Assembly (NCBI GenBank): GCA_030917665.1
Contig: JAUPUH010000013.1
Coordinates: forward strand, 1 to 16,403
Length of the DNA stretch: 16,403 bases
DNA from: Patescibacteria group bacterium
GTDB lineage: Bacteria; Patescibacteriota; Minisyncoccia; Phycocordibacterales; PALSA-1337
Direction: 5' to 3'
A model generated the notes under the pieces. It was not told where the DNA came from and searched no databases. It worked only from the letters and a program-made list of their open reading frames with translations. Of this stretch, positions 1 to 7,569 are shown one piece after another. The position numbers were made by a program, and so were the translations under genes. How positions within the stretch are numbered: position 1 is the stretch's first letter; each line of letters starts with the position of its first letter.

Positions 1-2
1 CA

Positions 3-1271
3 AGCGCTGGCCTTGCAGCAGCTGACGTCTGGTCATATGCAACACGCCGCCTTTCAGATGGAACACTTGATTCCGGTTCTCTTGCAACTGCCGCAAACCT
101 TACAACTGCCTCAACATCAATCGCATCAACGGTTAACTCAAACATTGACTCCCAGCTCTCATCTGCTGTGACGTCTATAAATTCAAATACTAATTCAAGT
201 ATCCAGACTGCTTCAACATCCCTTGCTTCGACGATTGCAGCTCTTCCAGCGACAATATGGTCTTATAGCGCAAGGACACTCTCATCCTTTGGGGCACTCG
301 CAACTGATGTTTGGAATGCATCAACACGAACACTTACATCCCTCACGCTTTCATCACAATCCCCTTGGAGCGTTTCAACATCTGACTTCGGTAGTGTAGT
401 TGCTGGAAGCGATTACCTCGCAACTGTTACAACAATTTATAACGGAACACTGACAGATTCAGCAAATATTCCAACTGTAACTATTTATGACCCAAGCCGA
501 AACGTAATTGCTAACAGTGTAGCAATGACAAGAACAGCAACAGGTACATATAGCTACTCATATGAAACTCCAGGAAATGCTCCGGCAGGAACATGGGAAA
601 GCGTATTCTCAGCGACCGTTGAGTCAGGCAAGACATTACCAGGAAATGACTATTGGACAGTCGTTACAACACCTGCGCAGGTTATCATTAATAGCATCTC
701 AGATGACACAGTTCCTCAAGTTGGGGCGAACATAACAATAACGACCGAAGGTTTGAGTGGAAATGAATACCAGTATGAATGGTGTGTGGTTTCAGCTGTA
801 AATAATTCATGTGGAGGAGGAGATGATACATTCCATGCTACTGCAGCAAAATACATAAATTCAGGTGAAGATTTCAACACAACCCTTACTGCAACAGTTC
901 CTAATGCTGGCAACTACTATTTTAAAGTGATCGTGTACTTCGGTACTGATAGCTCTGGAGCATCTCGATCATTCACCGCGGTTGCGGCAACTGGCGGGAA
1001 CACGGGTGGTGGAAGTAGTGGTGGAGGAGGCGGTGGGGGCGGAGGAGGGGGAGGTGCACCAACAGCAGCAGTTGCTGACGCTCTCGGTAATTGCGGCGTG
1101 AAGATTGCCGACTTCAATTGTGACCTTAAAGTTAATTCAATAGACTTCTCAGTGATGTTGTATTTCTGGAAGTCGAATCCTCCGTTCAGCAACAAGTATG
1201 TTGATATCAACAAAGATGCTAAAATAGACTCTGTCGATTTCTCCATATTGTTGTACCGATGGGGTAAATAA
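3..1271 (+). CDS. Exported repetitive protein with C-terminal dockerin (5' end outside window)
   Basis: The reading frame is open from base 3 to the TAA at 1269-1271, so 422 residues are visible and the N terminus is missing; the GTG at 168 is an internal codon. Three copies of a [DT][VI]W..(.)[AT]R.L[ST] motif lie at 24-59, 252-287 and 306-341, separated by Ser/Thr/Ala-rich stretches, as in fibrous stalk proteins. Two beta-sandwich-like regions follow (about 360-660 and 670-990), then a glycine linker (about 990-1060). The C terminus has two dockerin-type calcium loops, D-x-N-x-D-x-K at 1110-1130 and 1203-1223, each followed by a helix containing S-x-DFS. Dockerins bind cohesins, and two cohesin proteins follow directly. 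I infer that this is a surface or secreted protein tethered by those neighbours. Its overall function is unknown. Confidence 0.85.
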   Translation, partial: SAGLAAADVWSYATRRLSDGTLDSGSLATAANLTTASTSIASTVNSNIDSQLSSAVTSINSNTNSSIQTASTSLASTIAALPATIWSYSARTLSSFGALATDVWNASTRTLTSLTLSSQSPWSVSTSDFGSVVAGSDYLATVTTIYNGTLTDSANIPTVTIYDPSRNVIANSVAMTRTATGTYSYSYETPGNAPAGTWESVFSATVESGKTLPGNDYWTVVTTPAQVIINSISDDTVPQVGANITITTEGLSGNEYQYEWCVVSAVNNSCGGGDDTFHATAAKYINSGEDFNTTLTATVPNAGNYYFKVIVYFGTDSSGASRSFTAVAATGGNTGGGSSGGGGGGGGGGGGAPTAAVADALGNCGVKIADFNCDLKVNSIDFSVMLYFWKSNPPFSNKYVDINKDAKIDSVDFSILLYRWGK

Positions 1272-1289
1272 TAATTATCATTAAAAAAT

Positions 1290-2189
1290 ATGAATAAAAA
1301 AAATAATTTCAAATACATTGTTCTCGCAGCCCTTATAGCGTTTATTCCATCAACTGCTTCTGCTGCAACTGTATACCTCGAAGCATCAAGAAATTCTGTT
1401 TCAGTCGGTGACACATTTATCATAAGTGCGAAAATTAATTCTGAAAATACTGTAATAAACACAGTGGAAGGGGATATCGGTTTTAAGTCTGCTGCAGGTG
1501 TGTCTGTTGTAAAGGAATTTAGCCTTGCAGGTTCTGCATTTGGTCTTTGGCCAAGAACTCCGTCACTTTCACAGGATGAGCAGACTATTTCATTCGTGGG
1601 AGGAGTTCCTGGGGGGTTCAATATCGAAGGTGCAACACTTTTTAGAATAATAGTTGAAGCAAAAAAAGAAGGATCAATAACTATCAATCCACAAAACATT
1701 GTCGCATACGCTAACGATGGAAGCGGAACAAAATTGCCAGTTACACTCAAGAATCTCGTGGTTAACGTGGGGCCAAAGGCCGCTTCAGTTCAGGATGAGT
1801 GGTCAACAATAATTGCTTCAGATACGACTCCGCCAGAGGATTTTGTGATCGTGCTTGGACAAGATAACAGCCTTTTCGACGGAAAGAAATTTGCTTTCTT
1901 TAGTGCTGTTGATAATCAGTCTGGAATTAGCCACTACGATGTTTCAGAAAGCGGAATGCCTGCTGTCAGGAGCGGAAGCACATACGTTCTTAAGGACCAG
2001 GGCGATGAGGCTAAGCTTGCAGTAACTGCTTATGATAAGGCTGGAAATAAGAAATCTGCTGAGTACACAGGTGTAGCAAGCGGTATTTCATGGCCAATAA
2101 TCATAATTATCGTTCTTGTGGTTGTTATCGCGTGGTTCATATATAAAAAGTGGAAGCGCAGCAAAATTAATGCTTCACCAGCAATTTAA
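1290..2189 (+). CDS. Cohesin-domain protein, single-span membrane anchor
   Basis: 299 residues. An N-terminal signal peptide (residues 1-25, hydrophobic core, cleavage probably after ASA) is followed by a cohesin-like beta-sandwich at about 26-160. The motif VEGDIGFK and the later FVGGVPGG segment match cohesins known from Parcubacteria surface proteins. A second Ig/FN3-like domain spans about 178-260 (DNQSGISHYDV). One transmembrane helix lies at about 267-287, and the end is short, basic and cytosolic. The expected topology is cohesin outside, tail inside. The gene starts 18 bases after the dockerin gene with an A-rich leader and no clear ribosome binding site, so it is probably co-transcribed. 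I infer that it receives the neighbouring dockerin; binding specificity cannot be read from sequence. Confidence 0.85.
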   Translation: MNKKNNFKYIVLAALIAFIPSTASAATVYLEASRNSVSVGDTFIISAKINSENTVINTVEGDIGFKSAAGVSVVKEFSLAGSAFGLWPRTPSLSQDEQTISFVGGVPGGFNIEGATLFRIIVEAKKEGSITINPQNIVAYANDGSGTKLPVTLKNLVVNVGPKAASVQDEWSTIIASDTTPPEDFVIVLGQDNSLFDGKKFAFFSAVDNQSGISHYDVSESGMPAVRSGSTYVLKDQGDEAKLAVTAYDKAGNKKSAEYTGVASGISWPIIIIIVLVVVIAWFIYKKWKRSKINASPAI

Positions 2190-3906
2190 AAAAGATATAC
2201 GGAAGGGAAGTGCATTGCTGTTTTTTACAGCAGTGCTTTTCCTGTTTTCGGTTCAGTTGGTAGATGCGGCAACGCTCACAATTAGCCCCCTTTCTTCCAA
2301 GGCTTCGATTGGGAATATTGTTTCAGTTAAGGTTATTGTTGGAACACAGGGTAAAAGCATCAATAATGCAGAAGGTGTTCTCCAGTTTCCTTCAGATCTT
2401 CTTGAGGTAATATCCATTAGTAAGAATTCATCCATCTTTTCACTCTGGGTTGAAGAGCCGAAGTTTTCAAATTTCGATGGAAAAATAACATTTAATGGTG
2501 GGCTACCAAACCCTGGGTATGTTGGAGAAAATGGTGAAGCAGTCTCTATAACATTCAAAGCAAAAAAGGCAGGAACAGCGTCTATTGTATTTGCAGATTC
2601 AGCAGTCAGAGAAAATAACGGTTTTGGAACAGATATATTAACCTCAAGACAATCCGGATCAATCGAAATCAAGGTACCTGAAAAAATTGACGATGTTCCT
2701 GTTACTGTTGTCGCCGGAACTCCTGCTGCACCGATCGTGACCTCAGCATCCCACCCAGATCAGAATGCCTGGTATAACAATAATGATATTGAGTTGAACT
2801 GGACAGTACCCTCAGATATCACGGCAGTTTCAACATCTCTCAGCCGCAACCCAGCCGGCATGCCAACCGTCATATATAATCCCCCGATCGGCAACAAGAA
2901 AATACCTGATAATGAAGATGGTGTCTGGTATTTCAATATTCGATTCATGAATAAAAATGGTTGGGGTGCAATCGCGCATTATAAAATCCAGATTGACACA
3001 GTTTCTCCAAATTCGTTTAAAATATCATTCCCTCACGGCGATACAAGTGAAGACCCACGACCTATTATTAACTTCAATACAACTGACACGACATCAGGTG
3101 TATCCTATTATGAAGTCAAAATCGGAGAGGGTATCTTCAATAGGATAAGTACAAGCGAGGTATTATCTAACCCGTATTCTCCTGAACCACAGGATCCGGG
3201 TAAATATCAGATATTAGTTAAGGCTGTTGATAATGCTCGAAATGAGACAATTCAATCAAGTGAATTCGTTATTACACCACTTAATACGCCGATTATAACT
3301 GATTACCCAACCGAACTTGGAAAAGATGATTTGTTGAGAATCAGGGGTACTTCATACCCGCTAACAAATATCGAGGTTGTTGTTGAGGATTCGAAAGGTA
3401 TTAAGACAAGCCAAATCGGACATGTCGTAGTTGATGGTAGTTTTGGAATGGTGTGGGCAAAAGACCTTGATACAGGAACTTACACACTCACAGCCCGAGC
3501 CATAGACAAAAAGGAGGCAAAAAGTAATTTTACGAAACCAATCAACTTTACAGTTAAGCATTCATTGTTCTCAAGTATCAGTTCAGCTGTACTCGGATGG
3601 CTTTCACTCCTCATAATCCTCATACTGCTTCTTGGAGGCATCGCACTTCTCATAATTTTCTTTATTCATAGAAGTAAAAAAATGAAGAATTCAATTAGAA
3701 AAGAGATTCGCTCTGCTGAGTTGGCAGTCCATAAGGCCTTCGACATTCTTCGTGATAATGTGCAGGATCAAATAACTACACTCGAAAAAGCCCGCTCAAA
3801 AAGGCCACTTACGAAGGAAGAAGAAAAAGTAATTAAACATCTCCAGGCAAATCTTACGAAAGCGGAGGCATATATTGAAAAGGAAATATCTAAAATAAAA
3901 CAATGA
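2170..3906 (+). CDS. Large cohesin-domain protein with membrane anchor and cytosolic coiled coil
   Basis: I chose the ATG at 2170 (578 residues) over an upstream TTG at 2116, because it puts a basic n-region directly before the signal peptide core (residues about 13-30, cleavage after VDA). It overlaps the previous gene by 20 bases. Domains in order: cohesin (about 31-165; AEGVLQF, FNGGLPNPGY), three Ig-like or beta-sandwich regions (about 185-290, 295-380, 385-470), and a transmembrane helix (about 480-505). The cytosolic tail of about 70 residues is rich in Lys and Glu and predicted as coiled coil. The cohesin is closer to the common Parcubacteria form than that of the preceding protein. 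The charged tail is long for a plain anchor and may bind a cytosolic partner (inference). Confidence 0.85.
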   Translation: MLHQQFKKDIRKGSALLFFTAVLFLFSVQLVDAATLTISPLSSKASIGNIVSVKVIVGTQGKSINNAEGVLQFPSDLLEVISISKNSSIFSLWVEEPKFSNFDGKITFNGGLPNPGYVGENGEAVSITFKAKKAGTASIVFADSAVRENNGFGTDILTSRQSGSIEIKVPEKIDDVPVTVVAGTPAAPIVTSASHPDQNAWYNNNDIELNWTVPSDITAVSTSLSRNPAGMPTVIYNPPIGNKKIPDNEDGVWYFNIRFMNKNGWGAIAHYKIQIDTVSPNSFKISFPHGDTSEDPRPIINFNTTDTTSGVSYYEVKIGEGIFNRISTSEVLSNPYSPEPQDPGKYQILVKAVDNARNETIQSSEFVITPLNTPIITDYPTELGKDDLLRIRGTSYPLTNIEVVVEDSKGIKTSQIGHVVVDGSFGMVWAKDLDTGTYTLTARAIDKKEAKSNFTKPINFTVKHSLFSSISSAVLGWLSLLIILILLLGGIALLIIFFIHRSKKMKNSIRKEIRSAELAVHKAFDILRDNVQDQITTLEKARSKRPLTKEEEKVIKHLQANLTKAEAYIEKEISKIKQ

Positions 3907-4610
3907 AAAAATTCAGTATATTTGAATCAGCGATCATAGGGCTTCTTGTTGGGGTAGTCATTTCTGCTTATATGACGTTTGTCGTCAGCATGGAAGGATT
4001 TATAGGTAAAATACTGAGTTGGATATCACTTAAACCACTTCTCGACATGCTTGAAATTCCAGATGAGAGGTTGCTTCTTATATCATTTCTTTATTTTGTT
4101 CTCGTCTATATTATCTATGGTGCAATTATCGGCCTCCTCGTAAGGAATAGCAAAAAAGCTTCTATAGCTGCTTTTATTGCACTTTTTGCTTTAGCTGCTG
4201 GTACTGTATTTGAACAGGTAAATGGTACAGCTGCTATGGTAAATAACCCAACCGTAGACTATTTTACAGCATCAGTTGTTAACTCAGTTCCAAGAATTCC
4301 GAAGCAGTATTTCGGCAATGAGGCTCTTGGTGACTTGAATGCAGATGGTAGGGATGATGTTGCTTTCATTATCCGAAGAGAGGACGATGATCGAGGTGTA
4401 TTGTATTATCTTACAACAGCATTAGCCTCAGAGAATGGTCGGCAAGGAACTAATCTTATTTTCCTTGGAGAAAAGATTCAGCCAGAGAATATAATGATTG
4501 AAAACGGAATTATCAGTATAGCTTATACTGATCTTTCTAATCTTGAATCAACAACGACTCTTGTAGTCAGCGCCCAGGTTGTCGATGGGAACCTTGTGCA
4601 GAATAAATAA
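3903..4610 (+). CDS. Membrane protein with three predicted spans and an FG-GAP/dockerin-like calcium loop
   Basis: 235 residues. The ATG overlaps the stop of the cohesin gene (ATGA, 3903-3906), a sign of translational coupling. Hydrophobic helices lie at about 8-30, 58-80 and 86-106. The remaining ~130 residues are soluble and probably extracellular, and include GDLNADGRDDVAF (about 142-154). This DxNxDGxxD loop is found in FG-GAP/VCBS repeats and other calcium-binding modules; only one copy is visible. I do not recognise the family. The overlap with a cohesin gene suggests a partner in the same surface complex (inference). It could also be a transporter-like or pilus-accessory protein. Confidence 0.8.
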   Translation: MKKFSIFESAIIGLLVGVVISAYMTFVVSMEGFIGKILSWISLKPLLDMLEIPDERLLLISFLYFVLVYIIYGAIIGLLVRNSKKASIAAFIALFALAAGTVFEQVNGTAAMVNNPTVDYFTASVVNSVPRIPKQYFGNEALGDLNADGRDDVAFIIRREDDDRGVLYYLTTALASENGRQGTNLIFLGEKIQPENIMIENGIISIAYTDLSNLESTTTLVVSAQVVDGNLVQNK

Positions 4611-4627
4611 GGTGGTATCTTGTTTAT

Positions 4628-6661
4628 ATGTCTATTTTTAAACTCGCACAGGCAATGACACCGGCCGGTGATCAGCCAAAAGCAATCGAGGGCCTTACAA
4701 ATGGCCTTAAGAAAGGTTTGCGAAAGCAGACGCTTTTTGGCGTTACTGGCTCTGGTAAGACGTTTACTATGGCAAACGTCATTGTGAACCACAGCAAGCC
4801 GACGCTTGTCATCGCTCATAACAAGACACTTGCCGCACAGCTTGCGCAGGAATATAGGGAATTCTTTCCAAATAATGCTGTTCACTATTTCGTCTCATAC
4901 TATGATTACTATCAGCCAGAGGCTTACATGCCAGTTACTGATACATATATAGAGAAGGAAGCGATGATAAATGAGGAAATCGATAGGCTTCGCCATGCTT
5001 CCACTCAAGCCTTGCTCACCCGCAAGGATGTGATTATTGTTGCTTCAGTTTCTTGTATCTACGGCTTGGGTAGTCCAGCTGAGTATGAAAAAGTAAATTT
5101 AAAGCTAGAAAAAGGAATGGAACTCTCTCGAGCAGAGCTTATCCGCAAACTCATTGATGTTCATTTCGAAAGGACAACAGCAGATCTTACGGCAGGACAA
5201 TTTCGCGCTCTCGGAAACATGATTGAGATTATGCCTGTGAGTGACAAGACTGTGTACAGAATTGAATATGATGGCAGTATCATTTCAGATATTATTGAAC
5301 TTGATCCAGTGACGATGGCAGTGCGTACAACTCACGAGACAGTTTTTCTTTTTCCCGCGAAGCATTTCATTAGTACAGATGAGCAATCAAAAAAAGCGTT
5401 TGAAACTATAAAAGCAGAACTCGAGCAGCGACTAAAGGAGCTTGAAAAGGCTGGAAAAATGCTTGAAGCAGAGCGGTTGAAGCGCAGGGTTAAATATGAT
5501 CTCGCGCTTATCAGGGAGGTTGGTTATTGCAACGGTATTGAGAATTATTCTCGTCATTTTTCTGGAAAAAAAGCAGGTGAAGCACCAGATTCTCTTCTCG
5601 CATACTTCCCACATAAGGATGATGGAACCCCTGACTTTTTGACAGTCATCGATGAATCACATGTTACAGTCCCACAGCTCGGAGGAATGTACGCAGGAGA
5701 TGCTTCTCGAAAGGATACGCTCATCGAGTTCGGTTTCCGGCTACCTTCTGCACGGGATAATCGCCCGATGAAGTTTGAGGAATTTGAAAAAGCCGTCGGT
5801 CAGGTGATTTATACGACTGCAACCCCAGGAAAATTTGAAAAAGAACATAGTGAGCAAGTTGTTGAGCAAGTTATTCGTCCTACTGGCCTTATTGATCCAG
5901 TTATTGATGTAAAACCAGTAGCTGAAAAGGGAACTTATGTTGGTCAGATTTTTGATTTCATTACTGAAGCTGAAATAGTAATTAAAAGAGGCGAGCGCGC
6001 TATTGCAACCACACTTACCAAGAAGATGGCTGAGGATTTGAGCGAATTTTTAAAGGAAAAGGGGATTAAATCTGAATACTTGCATAGCGATATCAAGACC
6101 ATTGATCGAATCACAATCCTCACTGAGTTTCGAAGAGGGAAATTCGATGTTCTAGTCGGAGTTAACTTGCTCCGAGAAGGTTTGGACCTCCCAGAGGTTT
6201 CTTTAATCGGTATTCTTGATGCTGATAAGGCGGGCTTTCTTCGTTCAGAAACTTCCCTCATCCAGATTATTGGCCGCGCTGCACGAAACGTGAACGGACG
6301 CGTGATTCTCTATGCGGACGTTATGAATACTGCATTAAATTATGCTATTAATGAGACTGCTCGACGAAGGAAGATTCAATCAGATTACAATACAAAGCAC
6401 GGAATCACACCCAAGACCATTATCAAGAAGATTCAGGATATTACAGATCAGCTCAAGAGTGAGCATGATAAGACTGTTTCCGAAATGATGAAAATCGACG
6501 AGGAATTGTTCAATAAAGACCCGAAGAAGCTCATGAAAATGAAGGAAGAGGAGATGAATGAGGCTGTAAAAGTGCTTGATTTCGAGACCGCAGCCCTCTT
6601 GAGGGATGAAATTTTGAATTTGAAGAAGAAAATGGAAAAGAAGGCTGTGGACAGTAAATAG
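4628..6661 (+). CDS. uvrB: Excinuclease ABC subunit B
   Basis: 677 residues, close to the usual UvrB length (E. coli 673). UvrB is the helicase-like subunit that receives damaged DNA from UvrA and brings in UvrC. Walker A GVTGSGKT is at residues 38-45, followed by the aromatic beta-hairpin region YYDYYQPEAY (91-100). The DEAD-type box IDESH is at 341-345, and the motif VI stretch QIIGRAARN at 546-554. A C-terminal UVR motif (about 632-667), the part that contacts UvrC, is present. All core motifs are intact. A Shine-Dalgarno sequence AAGGTGG (4609-4615) sits 12 bases before the ATG, one of the few clear ones in this window. The gene begins 17 bases after the membrane-protein gene and may be read from the same transcript. 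Confidence 0.98.
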   Translation: MSIFKLAQAMTPAGDQPKAIEGLTNGLKKGLRKQTLFGVTGSGKTFTMANVIVNHSKPTLVIAHNKTLAAQLAQEYREFFPNNAVHYFVSYYDYYQPEAYMPVTDTYIEKEAMINEEIDRLRHASTQALLTRKDVIIVASVSCIYGLGSPAEYEKVNLKLEKGMELSRAELIRKLIDVHFERTTADLTAGQFRALGNMIEIMPVSDKTVYRIEYDGSIISDIIELDPVTMAVRTTHETVFLFPAKHFISTDEQSKKAFETIKAELEQRLKELEKAGKMLEAERLKRRVKYDLALIREVGYCNGIENYSRHFSGKKAGEAPDSLLAYFPHKDDGTPDFLTVIDESHVTVPQLGGMYAGDASRKDTLIEFGFRLPSARDNRPMKFEEFEKAVGQVIYTTATPGKFEKEHSEQVVEQVIRPTGLIDPVIDVKPVAEKGTYVGQIFDFITEAEIVIKRGERAIATTLTKKMAEDLSEFLKEKGIKSEYLHSDIKTIDRITILTEFRRGKFDVLVGVNLLREGLDLPEVSLIGILDADKAGFLRSETSLIQIIGRAARNVNGRVILYADVMNTALNYAINETARRRKIQSDYNTKHGITPKTIIKKIQDITDQLKSEHDKTVSEMMKIDEELFNKDPKKLMKMKEEEMNEAVKVLDFETAALLRDEILNLKKKMEKKAVDSK

Positions 6662-6678
6662 CTTATTCGTGATACAAT
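6648..6678 (+). promoter_or_regulatory. Promoter of the tandem receiver gene, probably leaderless
   Basis: Extended -10 box TGATACAAT (hexamer TACAAT at 6673-6678) with a -35 candidate TGGACA (6648-6653), spacing 19, overlapping the end of uvrB. The hexamer starts 12 bases before the ATG at 6685, so transcription would start at about the start codon. No ribosome binding site is present. Confidence 0.6.
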
Positions 6679-6684
6679 TATCCC

Positions 6685-7482
6685 ATGAACAAAGAAAAAA
6701 TCCTTATTGCGCTCGGAGATAGAAATCTATCTGCTCTCCTCATGCAGCAACTCAAGGAACTCGGCTATCAGATAGATAGCGTAACGAACGGAAAGGATGC
6801 TCTCGAAAAAATGAAAAGTCTCAAACCTGACCTCGTACTTATAGACACAAACCTTCCAGTACTTAACGGCTATGAGGTTATGACTCAAAAAAGTTTCGAT
6901 AGAGAAATTACCAAGATCCCTGTTATTGTTGTTTCAAACTCAGGACTGCCAATACAAATGAATAAGTTGCCTTCAACCCCAGTCATGAAAGATTTTATTA
7001 TTAAAGCACATGTTGAACCTCGAGAGGTTATTGAAAAAATTGAAAAGGCTCTTGGTCGTGAACACACGACCGACACACCTGAATCTACCCCAAAGGACCA
7101 ACAGCATGGAGTTGGTAAAAAAGTTCTTTGGGTTGAGGATGACAAGCTTTTGAGTACCATTCTTTCTAAAAAAATTGAAGGAACTGGTTATAAGTTGCTT
7201 AAGGCGATTAACGGCAAAGAAGCCTTTGCTTTTTTAGCAGCAGATGTTCCTGATATTATTATCCTCGACATTATGCTTCCAGAAATGAGTGGATTTGAAG
7301 TCCTACAAAAAATAAAAGGTGAAGATAGATTAAGAAAAGTTCCTGTTATTATGCTTTCAAATTTGAGCAAACAAGGAGACATCGAAAAGGCAAAGTTACT
7401 TGGTGCAAATAAATTTGTCGTGAAGGCAGCTGTTTCGCTCGATGAGATTATACGAGAAATAGATGCTTTGATTAAAAAGTAG
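6685..7482 (+). CDS. Tandem response-regulator receiver protein without output domain
   Basis: 265 residues with two receiver (REC) domains and a polar linker (about 125-144). REC2 (about 145-262) has the full set: acidic pocket E151-D152-D153, phosphoacceptor D195 in ILDIMLP, S225 and K247. REC1 (1-123) has D54 in LIDTNLP, S84 and K107. Its acidic pocket is reduced to G11-D12, where the usual pair is two acids, and a segment after beta4 (86-100, Pro-rich) is unusual. Phosphorylation of REC1 is therefore doubtful. There is no DNA-binding, enzymatic or other output domain, so it should act by protein contact, perhaps as a phosphate relay or sink. No histidine kinase is in this window. It lies between uvrB and uvrA with its own promoter; a role in repair is not shown. 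Confidence 0.93.
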   Translation: MNKEKILIALGDRNLSALLMQQLKELGYQIDSVTNGKDALEKMKSLKPDLVLIDTNLPVLNGYEVMTQKSFDREITKIPVIVVSNSGLPIQMNKLPSTPVMKDFIIKAHVEPREVIEKIEKALGREHTTDTPESTPKDQQHGVGKKVLWVEDDKLLSTILSKKIEGTGYKLLKAINGKEAFAFLAADVPDIIILDIMLPEMSGFEVLQKIKGEDRLRKVPVIMLSNLSKQGDIEKAKLLGANKFVVKAAVSLDEIIREIDALIKK

Positions 7483-7500
7483 CACAAGTGAGTTTTTGAT

Positions 7501-7528
7501 TTGCCTAATTCTCATAGACTGTTATAGT
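7501..7528 (+). promoter_or_regulatory. uvrA promoter
   Basis: -35 TTGCCT (7501-7506), 16-base spacer, extended -10 TGTTATAGT (hexamer TATAGT at 7523-7528). Expected start is near 7535, giving a leader of about 35 bases before the uvrA ATG. No ribosome binding site lies next to the ATG. Confidence 0.6.
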
Positions 7529-7538
7529 TAACCCCTAA

Positions 7539-7551
7539 GGAACAATGTTCC
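7539..7551 (+). repeat. Inverted repeat GGAAC-AAT-GTTCC in the uvrA leader
   Basis: A perfect 5+5 inverted repeat with a 3-base centre, just downstream of the predicted transcript start and followed at 7555-7560 by six T. It contains the GAAC/GTTC half-sites of Gram-positive-type LexA boxes, but the spacer is 3, whereas the lexA operator in this window has 4. It could instead be a weak terminator for the receiver gene. Both readings are tentative. Confidence 0.4.
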
Positions 7552-7569
7552 GACTTTTTTCATAATAAT

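Noticed and set aside
168..1271. GTG at 168 as the start of the dockerin protein
   Set aside because: The frame is open to base 3 and the upstream codons continue the same repetitive Ser/Thr/Ala-rich protein, including a matching DVW repeat.
917..1750. Long opposite-strand frame with a polyproline stretch
   Set aside because: It is the complement of the glycine linker and spans two good forward genes; composition is that of a shadow frame.
3904..3906. TGA read as an amino acid (Gracilibacteria/SR1 code)
   Set aside because: TGA ends the second cohesin gene exactly where the next gene begins, and no gene here needs an in-frame TGA to be read through.
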